DNA from: Sipunculus nudus
Taxonomy: Eukaryota; Annelida; Sipuncula; Golfingiida; Sipunculidae
Direction of reading: 5' to 3'
Length of the DNA: 64,000 nt
Assembly: GCA_026874595.1 (NCBI GenBank)
Contig: CM049316.1
Coordinates: 30,673,339-30,737,338, forward strand
The position numbers were made by a program, and so were the translations under genes. Shown here in pieces: positions 42,121 to 54,294 of the stretch (positions are counted from its first letter, which is position 1; each line of letters opens with the position of its first letter). Below the pieces are notes generated by a model. That model ran no database searches. It was not told where the DNA came from and saw only the letters and a program-made list of their open reading frames with translations.

Positions 42121-43069
42121 ATGGCATGGGTATTTGTTATGATGATTTCATTTGTTTACTCCTCTGTTTCTAGCTCCCTATGTGACCAAATATTTGGTTA
42201 GAATAAGATGCCAGATCAAAAATGCACCAGCTGACGTGGAAATATAATGTAACTAAGACTGTATTTATACATGTGAATGAGTGCTAGCTTTGGTGAAGAG
42301 GATATGGGTTAATTGATATAGACTGGTTATGTGGTTTATCTTATTGGCTTAAGGTGATAAAACCTATAGCAGTGTACAAAAGCCCACTCTGTTCCAGTTC
42401 CCATATCTTACATCAGCCTAATTAAATTATGAGGTACATGATCTAATTGATATCATGTATTGCAGGATTATAATATAATGTAGCTAAGGCTCCGGGGAAG
42501 CAAGTCATACAGAGCTGGTACACAGTGGGTAAAGTTCAGATGCTTTTGATATTGGAACTCACTTTATTAAGGCTGCTTATGGCTATATAAATTTATACTG
42601 GGGATAATGTTAGGTGTGTGTTTTTATGCATGCTAAAAAAACAAGGTATCAGGTGAGGTATAAGGAGGGCTCCTTTGCAGCAGTACCTCAGAAATGCTGT
42701 ACATGGTTTTAAACTGTCTGGTATGATGATAAGTGTGTTCTCAGCAGTAATTTTCCACATTTTCCCCATAAACCTTGAGAAATTTGACATTATTTTTCAA
42801 AGCCTTAAGGCCAAGGTTTTCGCAGTGCTATCTATCAGAACCTAGGCTATAAATGTCCAAAGGAAAGAGAACACAAAGACAATATACTGAGGGTTTGAGA
42901 TCTAAAATTATAGGAACGTATGTTGAAACCATATGATCAGGAAATGATATTAAGAAAGATCAGAAGGTAAGTTTTATTGAATAAAATGAACTTTTGTATA
43001 TGAATATATCAAAACATGTATGAGACAAAATCTGCTGTGTGAATACCAAAGAGCATTCAGGAGAGGTTA
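42121..43069. other. Intronic non-coding stretch
   Basis: Mostly unique sequence with scattered GATA cores (42336, 42355). No gene seen. Confidence 0.45.
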
Positions 43070-43270
43070 ATTACCTCTGCCAATGAAAAAAATTCGTTTT
43101 TGATCAGGCCCTTTCTCTTGATCTGCACCAAAAGTATCAGGCTCTTTCTCTTTATCTGCACCAGAAATTAGAGTTTCTTCCTTGGCCAATGTTCTGCTAC
43201 TTTACAAAGTTTTGTTGAAATTGGTTGAGTTATTTTTACCTACGAACAAACAAACAAAAACATCTTACAG
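43070..43270. repeat. Second copy of the AAACAAAC-tailed dispersed repeat
   Basis: ACCTCTGCCAATG start, two internal CTGCACCA words, GTTTTGTTGAAATTGGTTGAG, then an ACAAACAAACAAA tail; same order as 41900-42120. Confidence 0.4.
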
Positions 43271-44866
43271 GGGGTCCCGTGAGTATTACATGTGGACTGA
43301 AACCCGAAACAACTTTTAAATATAATAGAAATTGACAATAATCTGCAGGATGTTCAGTTGATTACCAGTGTAAAATGGGTCTGGTTTGGAGAATGCAAAG
43401 AGCTGATTTTAAACTTGTGCAGTTTTGTGCACTTGTAACTGGGGAGCAGTTGTATCCACTCTGCAGGCCATAGTACACTTTTTTATCCTTGTCACTACTG
43501 GTAGACCTGTTTGAAATAAGTTGCAGCACCTAAAATGGTGTTGTTTACACGGCACAGAATCAAGAGAAATATGAAATATATTTAACTGGATAGATCAAAT
43601 TAAAATCCATGCAAACTAATTACATCTTTATTGACTTTGTTTATCCATTAGATTGCCATTCTTTTGTTTTATCTTGTTCAGTTACAGTGTTTCAGATAAA
43701 AATATAGATATTAATTCAGTTTTTCAAAAAAAATGCAAATGAGATGGCTAAAACTTGTACTTGGAATACAAGATAACAGGATTTCACTTTAATTTAGAAT
43801 AGGACTATGGCCACCATTATGAGCTCAATATTGATTGACAAAAACAATAACAATAACAAAAATGATTTGAAATTTCGTCTTACTTTCTAAAATTTTCTCT
43901 TTTGTTCCCTTTGTACTGTCTCTTGTCAGAATAACTAACCCACCAAAAAGGTATGCATTCTCAGAAAAACAAGGTTTAAAACAGACCAGTACCACTTTGA
44001 ATAGAGTCAAGCCTAGAGTATATTAACATATTGAATTTCATTTGCATATCAAGAATTACTTTAAGGCTGTAAAATATGTGAAGACTCTGATACATTCCTT
44101 ATGAAGTATTACCAGTAACCCATATATATTGTGTGTGAAATTATGCATAGACTTTGCGATAAAAATCATGGCTGTATCTTAAGTGTGTCTGAAAATGTTG
44201 GCACAAACACTTGGTGAAGTCTGTTGATGTTTACTTTTGCATGGCTGCTGACAGGGTTTCTGCATGGTGCATTTGCCTACAGATACAATGTTAAATAACT
44301 GTTTCAGATAAAAATCCTGTTTTTTCTGGGGATGGGACGGATGATTTGCATGTTTTTCTTGTCATATTTTTCCAGAAGTCTCCACCTATTTTGTAAGAGT
44401 GACTTCCCAGACTAGCGGTTTAGAGTCAAGTGAATGAGGATTTAATGGAGGTCAAATGTTTCAGGCCAGGGTACTTGCACTCAAGTCTTGAGGTGTATAT
44501 ATTTGGTAGAAACATTTATGTAAAATTTAAATTGGTTCTCTTAATAGCCAATGTCTGAGTCATTTTGTATAACCCTTGTTACAAACAAACAATAAGCTTT
44601 TGAGCCATTCTGGAAATCAGGCAAACCCTCGAAAATGAGATTCCTATTTTTTTCAGTCAGGGAAAGAAATTTATTAATTTTTAGAAAATCTCTTAACTCA
44701 GGGAAAAGTCAGGGACTTTGATTAGCTCAAAAGATAAGTTATAGTTTGTCTTTTGCGCAAACAGAGTACCCACGGGGATGATTGGTGATTTTGGCACATA
44801 GTGTTGAAAAAGATTGATGTAATGATCCAGGAAATTTAAAAATTCATCATGGAAATGAAAGAAAAA
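43271..44866. other. Intronic non-coding stretch
   Basis: AT-rich; no supported gene or repeat array. Confidence 0.55.
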
Positions 44867-44892
44867 CTGGAAAATGAGACTTCATTTTCCAG
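44867..44892. repeat. Perfect 11-bp inverted repeat (hairpin)
   Basis: CTGGAAAATGA, loop GACT, TCATTTTCCAG. It lies in a stretch with repeated CAGGAAATTTAAAAA and GAAAATGAGA words (44640-44935), so it may be part of a degraded element. Confidence 0.7.
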
Positions 44893-45039
44893 TCAGGAAA
44901 TTTAAAAAAAACCCTCTTTAAATCAGCAGAAAATCCTTTGGGAGGTAATAATGTATGTCATGTATAATATTTCCATGCAGTGACACAAAGAACATTTACT
45001 ACTGTTGCTAGACAATGTGAGCAAAAAATTCTGTTGCAT

Positions 45040-45195
45040 GTGCATTAGATAATTCTCAGATGAACAAGTGAATCTACAATTCCTCTCAACAATCTATGTA
45101 TCTATAATCTTTTGTAAATCTGTGAACCTGTGTGAAACTTCTGTGTTTACATTGCATTTGTGTTTGATATGCGTGTGCATTAGATAATTCTCAGA
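45040..45195. repeat. Direct repeat pair
   Basis: TGCATTAGATAATTCTCAGA at 45041-45060 and again at about 45176-45195, separated by 115 bp. Confidence 0.75.
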
Positions 45196-45845
45196 GATAA
45201 TTGATGAAACAAGCTCCTAACTATATTTTGCATCAGTTTATCAGCAGAAGAATATCAAGATAATAGGTAATTGACAGAACTACTCTACTTCGCCACTTTG
45301 ATGCTGAAGTGATTTAAAAGATGAAAGAGTATTTCCACCTATCTTTACATCTATATTCCACTTGCAGGATACACAAAGTCATTATTGTCCTTCCCTGATC
45401 CTATCTTAAGGAATAATTCTTTAAAGGGGTCAGAAATTTTCTTGCTGTTTTCCCACAAACTGTCACATTTAACCACAGGTACTCAAATTTCAGTGAATTT
45501 GTGATAGGGATCTGTATGGGCATCAATTTGTTAAATATCTGAAGGTCTGACAGCTTACATGAGTGTAGACTGAAACCTGACACTTTATTTTTTAAATCAC
45601 TGGTCTAGCCTATCAAGCAGGTTTATGTCTCTCTTTTGTGTGTGGTACTGATTTCTGATCAAAGAATGTCACAGTACTATTTGTTTAACAATTAATCTGA
45701 AAAGAGATGGAGCAGACACCATATTTGCAAAAGACGTCATGCCTGAACGAATAACAAGATGTATATCTTAGTTTATCTTATATGCTGAGTGTATTATGTT
45801 ACTCAACCTGCTTGCATTATACTTATTGTTTGTATATATTTTCAG

Positions 45846-46106
45846 CTCTGATTTACATTTGTGTCCACTGCGGCGTCAAGTTCAGCAGCCCAAGCACACT
45901 GGAAGCTCACATGATGTTTTACTGCCACAAACGGCCACAAGAGGGCACCACCAGTACCACTACACAAAGCTCCAAACAGATGAGCCCAGCCAAGCCAACC
46001 TCCCCTCAGATACATTCATCTCCGCAGAAGCCTGGCAGCGTTCCTGCACCAGTGCATCCAGAAAGTTCAAATCAAGGCCACAAAGAAGGGTCTCCTGAAC
46101 AAATGG
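45846..46106 (+). CDS. ZFPM: FOG/ZFPM exon C: first CCHC zinc finger
   Basis: Exon of 261 nt between a strong acceptor (TATATTTTCAG) and donor (ATGG|GTGAGT). It is in phase with exon B (a Pro codon is split across the 22-kb intron) and with exon D (a split Asp codon). It encodes a CCHC finger, C-x2-C-x12-H-x4-C (nt 45860-45925, YICVHCGVKF ... HMMFYC), followed by a Ser/Pro/Thr/Gln-rich stretch. CCHC fingers of the H-x4-C type are the GATA-binding fingers of FOG proteins, and in vertebrate FOG1 the first finger after the PR domain is also CCHC. Two overlapping frames look open here; only the one giving the finger agrees with splicing on both sides. An (AAT)n microsatellite begins 12 bp after the exon. 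Confidence 0.93.
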
Positions 46107-46114
46107 GTGAGTAA

Positions 46115-46117
<3 letters not shown>

Positions 46118-46155
<38 letters not shown>
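46118..46155. repeat. (AAT)n microsatellite next to the exon C donor
   Basis: About 12 AAT units starting 12 bp after exon C, followed by GAT-rich and ACT-rich runs to about 46205. Confidence 0.95.
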
Positions 46156-46599
46156 CATTGATGATAATGATGATGATACCATTACTACTACTACTGATAA
46201 TAATAAGAATAAGAACAGCCTCTACAGGACCCTAATCAATTTATACAGGAAATGTTTGTCACCTTTCAACAACCCTATTCACTGGTTAATGCTATTTTAG
46301 TGGCTTTAGGTAAAGCCATTTGTCCCAATAGAAAGAAGCCTTTGAATGAAAAAAAAATTGATGGTGATCCAGATTACCTCCTAAAAAAATAATAATAATA
46401 ATCATAATAATTGTATCCACTAAAACAGAGTAGTGGATATTATGTTTTCATGGGGGTTCTGCTGCTGCTGCTGCCATGTTTTTTTTTTGGAGAACTTCTT
46501 TGAGACCCTTGGACTAACCTTTCTAAACCCAGCATAATCATCTGGTCACATGTGAAGTGGTTCGTAACAAGGACTTGTGTTGCCAACTGCAATCCTTTT

Positions 46600-47450
46600 C
46601 ATGCAGTATGAATTGGGGTGTCTTAGTGATAACAGCCCTTATTTCAGGAGTGGTTCAGTGTATTGGACTGAAATTGTGCATGTCTATAGATCTTGTATAC
46701 CGCCATCTCATACTCGAGACTGGTGGCACCATCTAAAATCATTTTCATGTGGCATTCATTGATGCATTTGCTTTGGGTGAAAAACACTCATATCTCAGGA
46801 CTGGTTCAATGTATTGGTCTAGAATTTGGCATGTCCATCCATCTTGGAGAGCTTATTTTCATACACCAGACAGGTGGTGCTACCAACTTTCCCATTTTCG
46901 TAGAATTCATTGATGCCCTTTCTCAGGTGTAGTTTGCATATTGCGTTGAAATTGTGTATGTCCATAGATCTTGGTTACCTCCATCTTGTACTCAAGACTT
47001 CTGGTGCCATCTGTAATTGTTTTCTTGTGGTGTCCATATGTGTGTTTGCTTTGGGTGAAAATTGCTCATATCTCAGGAGTGGTTCAATATATTGGTCTAA
47101 AATTTTGTATGTCCATCCATCTTGGAAAGTTTTCTTGTAGACCAGACAGGTGGAGCCACCTACCTTCCCATTTTCATAGAATACATTGATACTGAATTGT
47201 GAATGTCCATAGATGCACAGTACTCATGACTGGTGGCTCTATCTGCTCAAAAAATTTGCATATCCATAAATCTTGGAACGATTTATCTTGTATACAAGAC
47301 TGGTTGGGCCACCTACAGTCAATTTCATCTCATATCCATCTGCAGATCTGTTTTTGGTGAAAGCTGCACCTATATGAGGAGTGTAATTAACGTCTCTGAT
47401 GCCATGAATTTGGAGTCATGTCATGTCAGTGACATTCAAGGCCTTGCTTT
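46600..47450. repeat. Degenerate tandem repeat, 150/126-bp alternation
   Basis: The theme CTCATATCTCAGGAGTGGTTCA, broken here as ATCTCAGGAGTGG then TTCAATATATTGG, CATGTCCATAGATCTTGG and ACTGGTGGCACCATCT, recurs near 46646, 46796, 46922, 47072 and weakly near 47374. Spacings of about 150, 126 and 150 bp suggest a ~276-bp dimer. Overlapping open frames here are repeat by-products. Confidence 0.6.
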
Positions 47451-47799
47451 ACCCATGCCTCTGTGATTTGGTGGATACCTGACTGGCCTTTTTCTAGCTT
47501 AAATTGAAATTATGGATCACTGCCACATTCTTTTTGCCCTCTGCTTTTAATGGTTGCAGTGTTCCAATATTACAAACTTAACTGTCAGTATACAAACCAC
47601 AATCAGTCAAACCAAGTACTGGTCTTTTATTTGTAATTATCTGTGCAGAATAACCTATTTAGGTTCCATGTTTAGCTTGCTGTAAAAATATTGATAAACA
47701 TACTTGTAATATTTCTAAGACATCCTTTTTGAAAAAGTGCAGCACTGTATATGTCAATGAAACATGTGCCTCAAAAAATAATTATTATAATTATAAGAC

Positions 47800-48095
47800 A
47801 GAGCTCTACATTACCTTTGAAAGTATTTGCCAAGTTGGGCAAGAGACAACTGGCTTTTACTTGCCCTACCGGTACATGAATTTTTACTTGTCCCAAAAAA
47901 AAAATCAGTAATCATGGCCACAACCAAAAAAATGTGATCCACATGGTTATTTTGTTGAGTATATTTCTCTTTGGTATTTGCTTAGGGGCACCCACCTGCT
48001 CAGTTGGGCAAGTGGAAAAACACTGTTGGTTGCCCTACCACCATTTTTACTTGCACAGGGCAAGCCTTTTACCATAAATGTCAAGCCCTATATGA
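47800..48095. repeat. Dispersed repeat with GGGCAAG motifs
   Basis: TTGGGCAAG and TTGCCCTACC words recur in both orientations, ending near GTCAAGCCC. A related stretch beginning GCAGGGCTTGAAATAAAG is at 52195-52560. Probably a TIR element; ends not resolved. Confidence 0.4.
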
Positions 48096-48547
48096 TATTT
48101 CAGTGTACTTAGGGGAAAAAAGAACTCTTTGCTTAATGGTACATGTTAATAAATACTTCTCTTTTCCAGAGCTTGGCTCATCCTATCTTGTGTCATCTAA
48201 TCTTATATACACCCATCTTATCTAATCTGATCTGGTCATATCTTATCTATCCTGTTTCAGTAGGTCTCAGAATCATTAAGAAAAAAATACATCAAAATAA
48301 TTTTACAGACAAAATAATTTAGTATCACAGGTGTTATTTTATAACTGTTGTGTGTTAAGATGAAAATGAAAGAAAAGGTAAAATGCTAATTTTTCTGTCA
48401 CATAAAAGAACATCTGTCAAACAAATAACTGGGATTAAAATTTTAAATAAATCACCAGTTCAGATGTTTACAATAATGCCATATTTCTCTATGTGGTATG
48501 GAGTTTTGAGATTCTGTTAATTGAGAAATGTTTATCATTTTCTGCAG

Positions 48548-51087
48548 ATATAATTAAAATTGAACCAAAGACACCAAGCCCACCAATGACTCCTGTCAAC
48601 CAAGATCGCAGCATCACCATGGCAACACAAAGGTCACCAAAGAAGCGTGATTATTCTCACATAGCTGAGGGGAAAGAGTCCACGGAAATGTCACCACAAA
48701 AAATCCCGAGAGTAGAAACAATTTTAAGATGTCCGAACTGTCCCTTTGCCACAGACTCACAGGCCGTGTTTGAGGCACATATGTTGGAACATTCACCCGG
48801 AATGTCAGGTTTCAATGGAAATTTCCTTTGTGAGGATGTAACTTATTGCAAAGAGTGCAATATCCAGTTCTCTTCAAAAAAGACCTTCAATGGACATAAA
48901 GAGTTTTATTGTGAAAAGCGCAGGAGAAAGCCTTCGCAATCATCAAGAAGTCCTGCTTCTCATGAAAGTCCAAAAATGCTGTCCCCACCAGCAACCCAGC
49001 CAATCAGAATCAGCCCATTGGGCCCCGGATCAAGCATTAGGCCAAATCATAACCTTCCCACCATTCCTGTTCCCATGGTGCCAGCACCAGGATTGGTTGT
49101 TACTAATGGTCTGATCCAGCAGTCACCTACTGTTGTCTTGGCAGCACCAATCATTACTCAGCAACCATTGACCAATGGCGGCCCTCTAAATGTGCCTACA
49201 GTCATAATGCAGCCAGTTATATCACTGCCTGATCCCGCCCATGCACATCATGTGACCTCAACAGGCAGAACTTCTCAGAATAGAAATAACACAGAAGAGA
49301 AACCATTAGATTTAACAGTGAAAAGAGAAAGCAGAGAAAACAAACCAGATACACAAGCTAGCTTGAAAATTAGAGAAAAGACACCAAGTCCTGTCAGGTC
49401 AAGCCCAGAGAAACGAGAGAGTGTACACGTCTGGAAGGATCGGTCACCGGTACATGCTGGACCACCTGCCCTGGTCAGATGTCCAAGTTCACCACTGCAA
49501 GGCCCACCAGTTACCAAAGTCAGCGGTTCCCATGAAAAGCCAGCTGTTCCAACAATGAGCACAGAGTGCCACAATTGTAAGATTAAATTCAGCAGCGTGG
49601 AAATTTATCTTATTCATAAAAAACATTACTGTAGGGGATCATCTATCAAATATAAAGAGGAGGAAAACCCCAGGAGGTCACCCATGGCAACCACAGTGTC
49701 TGCACTCAATGGATCGTATCCAGTGATGCTTCCAGGGATGAGTCCATCATCAGGACCACTGGTGCCCCCTAGTGCCAGCATGCTGTACCAGTCATTTTTC
49801 CGGTATTACTGTATGCACTGCAAAATTAAATTCAGTAGCACAAGCACCCTGCAGGCTCACCAAAATTTCTACTGTCCAATGCGTAAAATGAATGAACCAG
49901 AAATGTCAAATAAATTATCGTCGGACTCAAGTCAGAAGCCTGTAAGGTCCCCAGTTCAGGAAGAACGCAGCCCACCAAGTCATGTATGTCAGTACTGCCA
50001 TATTGAACTCAGCACTGCACAGCACCTGGCAGCCCATCAAAAAGCATGTGCCGAGTCCACTGCTAAAATTTCCCACCTGCCCTGCTTGTATTGTTCTTTC
50101 ATCGCTTACAATGAGACTGCACTGGCCGAACATGTTAAGACACATGTACCGACAAAATCGTATATGTGCCGACTGTGTGGTTACCGTGGCAACACAATGC
50201 GTGGTATGAGGATGCATGCAAAAGTTCATGTAGACTCCGCAGAGACATTCACAGATGATTGTATACTTGTATTGAGTGATGACGGAGTTCCCATACAGGA
50301 TCACAACGGACCCGGTATTGGGAATGGAGTCAGTGTCACCCACTACCGGGATAAAGACATTCCACACAGAGCAGCTGAGAGTATTCCAAGCTCTCATTGG
50401 TTGAAGGAAAGAAAAGACAGTGGCAGCCCTGAGAGGCATATGTGCATCATATGTGGTGCTGTGTTCTCTAGCCAGTCTATGCTTGAACAGCATGTAGTTA
50501 TACACAAGAAAGACAGGGAAGTGTTCCAGTGTAAACTCTGTCGATTTGAAAGCCATGAACAATCTCAGCTGTTAGAACATATGAAACTAGTTCATAGACA
50601 AACACCAACTCATGAAACTGACTCTAATGAAGAAATTAAAGTGTCTGTTGATGAATTATCCAATCAAGAACAGCCTTTGAGTCCGGGAGAGATTCGGAGA
50701 ACAGATTTTCAAAAAAACAGTGACAGTTTCTCAGTATCTTCAGAAACTAAAGAAAACTTGACTGTTTCCACAGTTCGGGTCAAACAAGAAGCCAAAGACA
50801 GTGACTCAGGTGATGCGAGCCAATCACCAAAGAGCAATGAAAATCTACCGCCAAATGAACGTATGTTTAAACCACTGCCTGTCGGGCCAGTGGCTCCCTT
50901 GAGTCCAGTGATGTCACATAACGTATCCGTCAGTGACAGCTCAGGTCAACTACAGTCAAATAAATGTGAAAAGGTTGGTGCCAAATACTGCAAGCAGTGT
51001 GACATCACGTTCACTTATTTATCAACCTTCATAGCACATAAAAAATACTACTGTACAGCAAATTCTGCAGAAAAAGCTGCAACTTGA
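48548..51087 (+). CDS. ZFPM: FOG/ZFPM terminal exon D: ten zinc fingers and CtBP-binding motif
   Basis: Large 3' exon (845 residues, stop TGA at 51085-51087). The acceptor is TTTTCTGCAG; the open frame continues upstream into the intron but those ~18 residues are not coding. Fingers in order (nt): C2H2 48730-48792; CCHC 48847-48912, 49567-49632 and 49810-49875; an atypical CCHC with H-x3-C 49987-50049; C2H2 50083-50145, 50167-50229 (CGYRGNTMRGMRMH, a signature FOG-type finger), 50443-50505 and 50530-50595; a final CCHC 50989-51054. PLDLT at 49303-49317 is a PxDLS-type CtBP-binding motif, matching the PIDLS motif of vertebrate FOGs. IKIE (48553-48564) and VKQE (50779-50790) fit the SUMO consensus. 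Alternating CCHC and C2H2 fingers plus the CtBP motif identify Friend of GATA: a nuclear cofactor binding GATA N-fingers and recruiting corepressors. With exons A-C the visible protein is about 1228 residues, against 1006 and 1151 in the two human paralogues. Confidence 0.95.
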
Positions 51088-52210
51088 TATACTATTGATT
51101 CAGTCATAACCTAATTGTAGTCATGTGATAGTACTTAATGATATGTGCTTCTATGATTGTATTGTGCAATGGTGAATGAGGTAATATTTAAGGAAAATGT
51201 ACTGTTAAACACTCTCTGTGTATATATGCATTTCTCAAAGTGTGCTTTTTTTCTATACAGATTACACAAACATTCTCAACATCATATATTATATCAGTGT
51301 ACACATATAACACTTTAATATTGTGCCTATACTCAGCAGAAAACAAGTTTTTTTTTTCTAGATTTCACACTTCACACTCTCTTTTTTACTTGAATATAAA
51401 ATATTCACCAGTATTTCATGAAACTAACTGCCAACTTCATTTTAGCATCCTCTAGGACCACTTACAGTCTTTACAGGTACATTTAATTAGACAAGTCAAA
51501 AGTTATTTTGCATAGTTGTCTCAAACTTGACAGGTTCAGATATTTCTGCCTGTAGTGTCTTATTTAGAAGAATATACACACATGTAGTAACAATTTCATG
51601 ATTTTAAATTGACTAGAAAAGATAAGATAATGATATTTAAATTTTCAAATACATTAATAGTATTAAATTGTCTTCCAAAAAAATGGGTGAAGAAAAAAAC
51701 ATTTGAATATGGCGTTGTGGCTAAATTGCCCTTTACCTTAATAATTTCAAACATTTCATTCATATACAATACAATTAATTTCTGATAATATCTGATATGA
51801 TCAGGTTTTTAGATGTTTTCAAACTGGTAGTCGAGTTCACAACAAATAAGGTTTGGCATTACCACTGGTTTTGTCTTACCTGTTCCACTCTTTTAGAATA
51901 TAATCCTTCATATTTTTATTTCATTTAAATGACACAAGAACATTTATAGTGCATCCATTTCTTACTGCCATTTCTATTACTCAGTAACAGGGATTTCTTG
52001 TAAAGTCAGTAATTTATATTAGTTAATTATTATTTATCATCAAAAACTAAATGGCTGATAACAGTTATTACAGTTAATGTTATCAATTTGTGATTTTGTT
52101 ATAGACCTTAAATTCCTTTGACAACATCTACAGTTTGGCTATACTTTTGTTGCCTGGTCAAATAACCAAGAACAAAATAGTCTGAACTTTGATGCAGGGC
52201 TTGAAATAAA
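51088..52210 (+). other. Probable 3' UTR of FOG
   Basis: AT-rich sequence directly after the FOG stop codon, with no open frame of interest. The first canonical AATAAA I find is at 52205-52210, close to the start of a dispersed repeat; an ATTAAA variant is at 51662-51667. Which is used, if either, cannot be told from sequence. Confidence 0.4.
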
Positions 52211-52560
52211 GTAAACATCTTCAGGGGCAAGTATACAAAAAAGTGGTTGCATGGGAAGATATCTCTTTCTTACCCTGCAAGTGCAGTCGACATAAAATTC
52301 CTCATTATCTTAGATTACCTGTATTTTTTTATGATATATTAAAAGAGAAATATTTAATTAAAAAGCAGTTTAAAAAATGTCTACTGTTTAACATGCAATA
52401 GAGCATGCAACACATTCATGTGGAATACAGTTTGCATTTGTGGTCATAATTCATTTTTGTGTGCTGGTACAAATTTATATAGGGAAAATAAGTGTTAGAA
52501 GTATACTTACCAGAGGGGGCAAGTAATTTCAAAAGTCAGCACTGAGATACATTCTAGTCC
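52195..52560. repeat. Second GGGCAAG-type dispersed repeat
   Basis: Begins CAGGGCTTGAAATAAAG and ends GGGGGCAAGTAATTTCAAAAG, then TCAGCACTG; the outer bases are roughly inverse (CAGGGCTTGAA against TTCAAAAGTCAGCACTG). Confidence 0.4.
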
Positions 52561-54118
52561 AGCTATGACAAAGGTCATTAAACCCAGTATTATTGACAGT
52601 TTTCTACAATTATATGTAGCATCACATGACCTCTAATAGAATACCTGTATCTTTACCGGAGAATAATGTGACATATTAAACATGACATCCGTTACTTGAT
52701 ATTGATGTTTTAGTATTAGGCACATACACATTGTTATATTGAAGATTTTCAAGAAAAAATCCTGTTTTTTTTTCAGTTATCAGTTCACCAAGGGTTCACA
52801 TACACAACCATGCCCATTTTGACATATTTATGACATACTCCTGATAAAATCAGCTTCAGTATTTAAATAAACCCTTTTACCTTAATAATACCTGAAATAT
52901 TGGTTGGTGCGATAGTAAATATTCATATAAAGAAATTGATGCTGAACTAATCAAGCAGTGTAGACTTCAGATTCTAGAAAACAAAGATTGAAATTCGCTT
53001 CTGCAGTTCTGTTAAAAAAAAATAATCAACAAAAATTGAAACTTTGAATCTCAAGGTATAAAGCTTGCCTATTCTATAAGCTGTCGCCATCTGGGGATTT
53101 TGCGCAGTACTAGAAGTTGATGAAATCTCCCTCCCCCTCCATACCCAGTTTCTGAGTGCAATATCAGCTGAACCAATGAAAGAAAGTCTTTCTATGGGCA
53201 TTGACAATATCCGTTAAAAATTCCTGTCACTTTAATTGGCATATTTAGGTATGTCTTGCGGCATAGTAACTTAGACCAGATGTAAGTATATGAACATGTA
53301 CATTTATCAATTCCAGTCTTGGACGTCTTTGTATTTTCTTCTACCGTAGATGTACACCAGTGAGTAGAGATGACATTTTGATAATCTTGCCGGTACCTAA
53401 CCATGTTAAGCTTACCATGTCATTACTGCAAGTGTTCTTATACCCATAAGTCTAGGAACACTAAAATGAATAAATCTGTTATACAAGAACATTATGACTC
53501 CATGTTTGTGATAGAAAATGCGAGTGTTTGTGGCGTCTGCATGCATGGTACTAGTTAACCAGAACTTTCTGACATTTGGATAATAATTTACGCTTATACA
53601 GCGCATTTGAACGTCCGTCTAAGAGAATTTATTTTTTTTCCATAGATATTTTAAGTGCACATGTTCAAGAGTGTAATAAGATACGTTGGTTATATTATCC
53701 TTTGTCTAAGTCATATTCATAAGGAAATGTATCATATATTAAAGGAAAGGCCATTATAGCAATTTCCCGGCACAGAGACTATATTTGCGCTTGCATTTAG
53801 ATCTATCACAGTAGGCCTATCAGTACATACTATGTAATTAGTTTAACTAAGTATATTTGTTCGAAATGTAAATTTTCGAATGATTGTACAAACACGACGA
53901 ATTTACGCCGATTGCTTCTCCTTGCGGTGTCCCCCGCCCTCCCGACCAATCAAATAAATATAAGATCTTTATAATTTGATAACGAGTCTGTTTATTATAA
54001 TTGCTGTATACCTTACTTTTCCCGCATGATCGTTAATATTCAATCTAGATTTATTTGTGTGGGTCGGTAGACTTCATCAAATGGACAGTTATCCTCAATT
54101 GTATTTTTAAATTAAAAC
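52561..54118. other. Intergenic AT-rich stretch
   Basis: No supported gene between the two convergent genes here; the longest open frames are under 80 codons. Confidence 0.55.
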
Positions 54119-54294
54119 GTGCATGTATAAAAGTCCGTCCTCTTACCCGTGTCCGCAATATTTTAGGGATAATTATTTTTAGAATATTCTTTAAAAATGC
54201 CCTTTTCAATGCATTATTAAAGAATATTCGTAAAACAGTTATCGCGAAAATACACATACGAACAAGTGGTTTGGAACAGATTATATGCATGCAC
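54119..54294. mobile_element. Long imperfect palindrome (foldback element)
   Basis: Two ~83-bp arms, 54119-54200 and 54211-54294, are imperfect inverses around a 10-bp centre (54201-54210). The inner 19 bp match 18/19 (GAATATTCTTTAAAAATGC against its inverse). The outer landmark GTGCATG at 54119 matches GCATGCAC at 54287. As a result both strands give a similar peptide (RIFFKNAL… and RIFFNNAL…). This is symmetry, not coding. Confidence 0.7.

Larger units (their letters stand above)
46107..48547 (+). other. FOG intron between exons C and D (2.4 kb)
   Basis: GTGAGT to TTTCTGCAG, phase 1. It holds an (AAT)n tract just after the donor, a degenerate tandem repeat (about 46.6-47.45 kb), and a dispersed-repeat fragment around 47.8-48.1 kb. 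Confidence 0.85.

Noticed and set aside
45782-45845. ATG start of a short gene at 45782
   Set aside because: The region is the pyrimidine-rich end of the FOG intron; the finger exon begins at 45846.
48493-48547. Start of the exon D frame at the GTG at 48493
   Set aside because: The stretch precedes a clear TTTCTGCAG acceptor that joins exon C in phase; these 18 codons are intronic.
49927-50562. 211-codon minus-strand frame inside exon D
   Set aside because: Shadow of the zinc-finger coding strand; no domain of its own.
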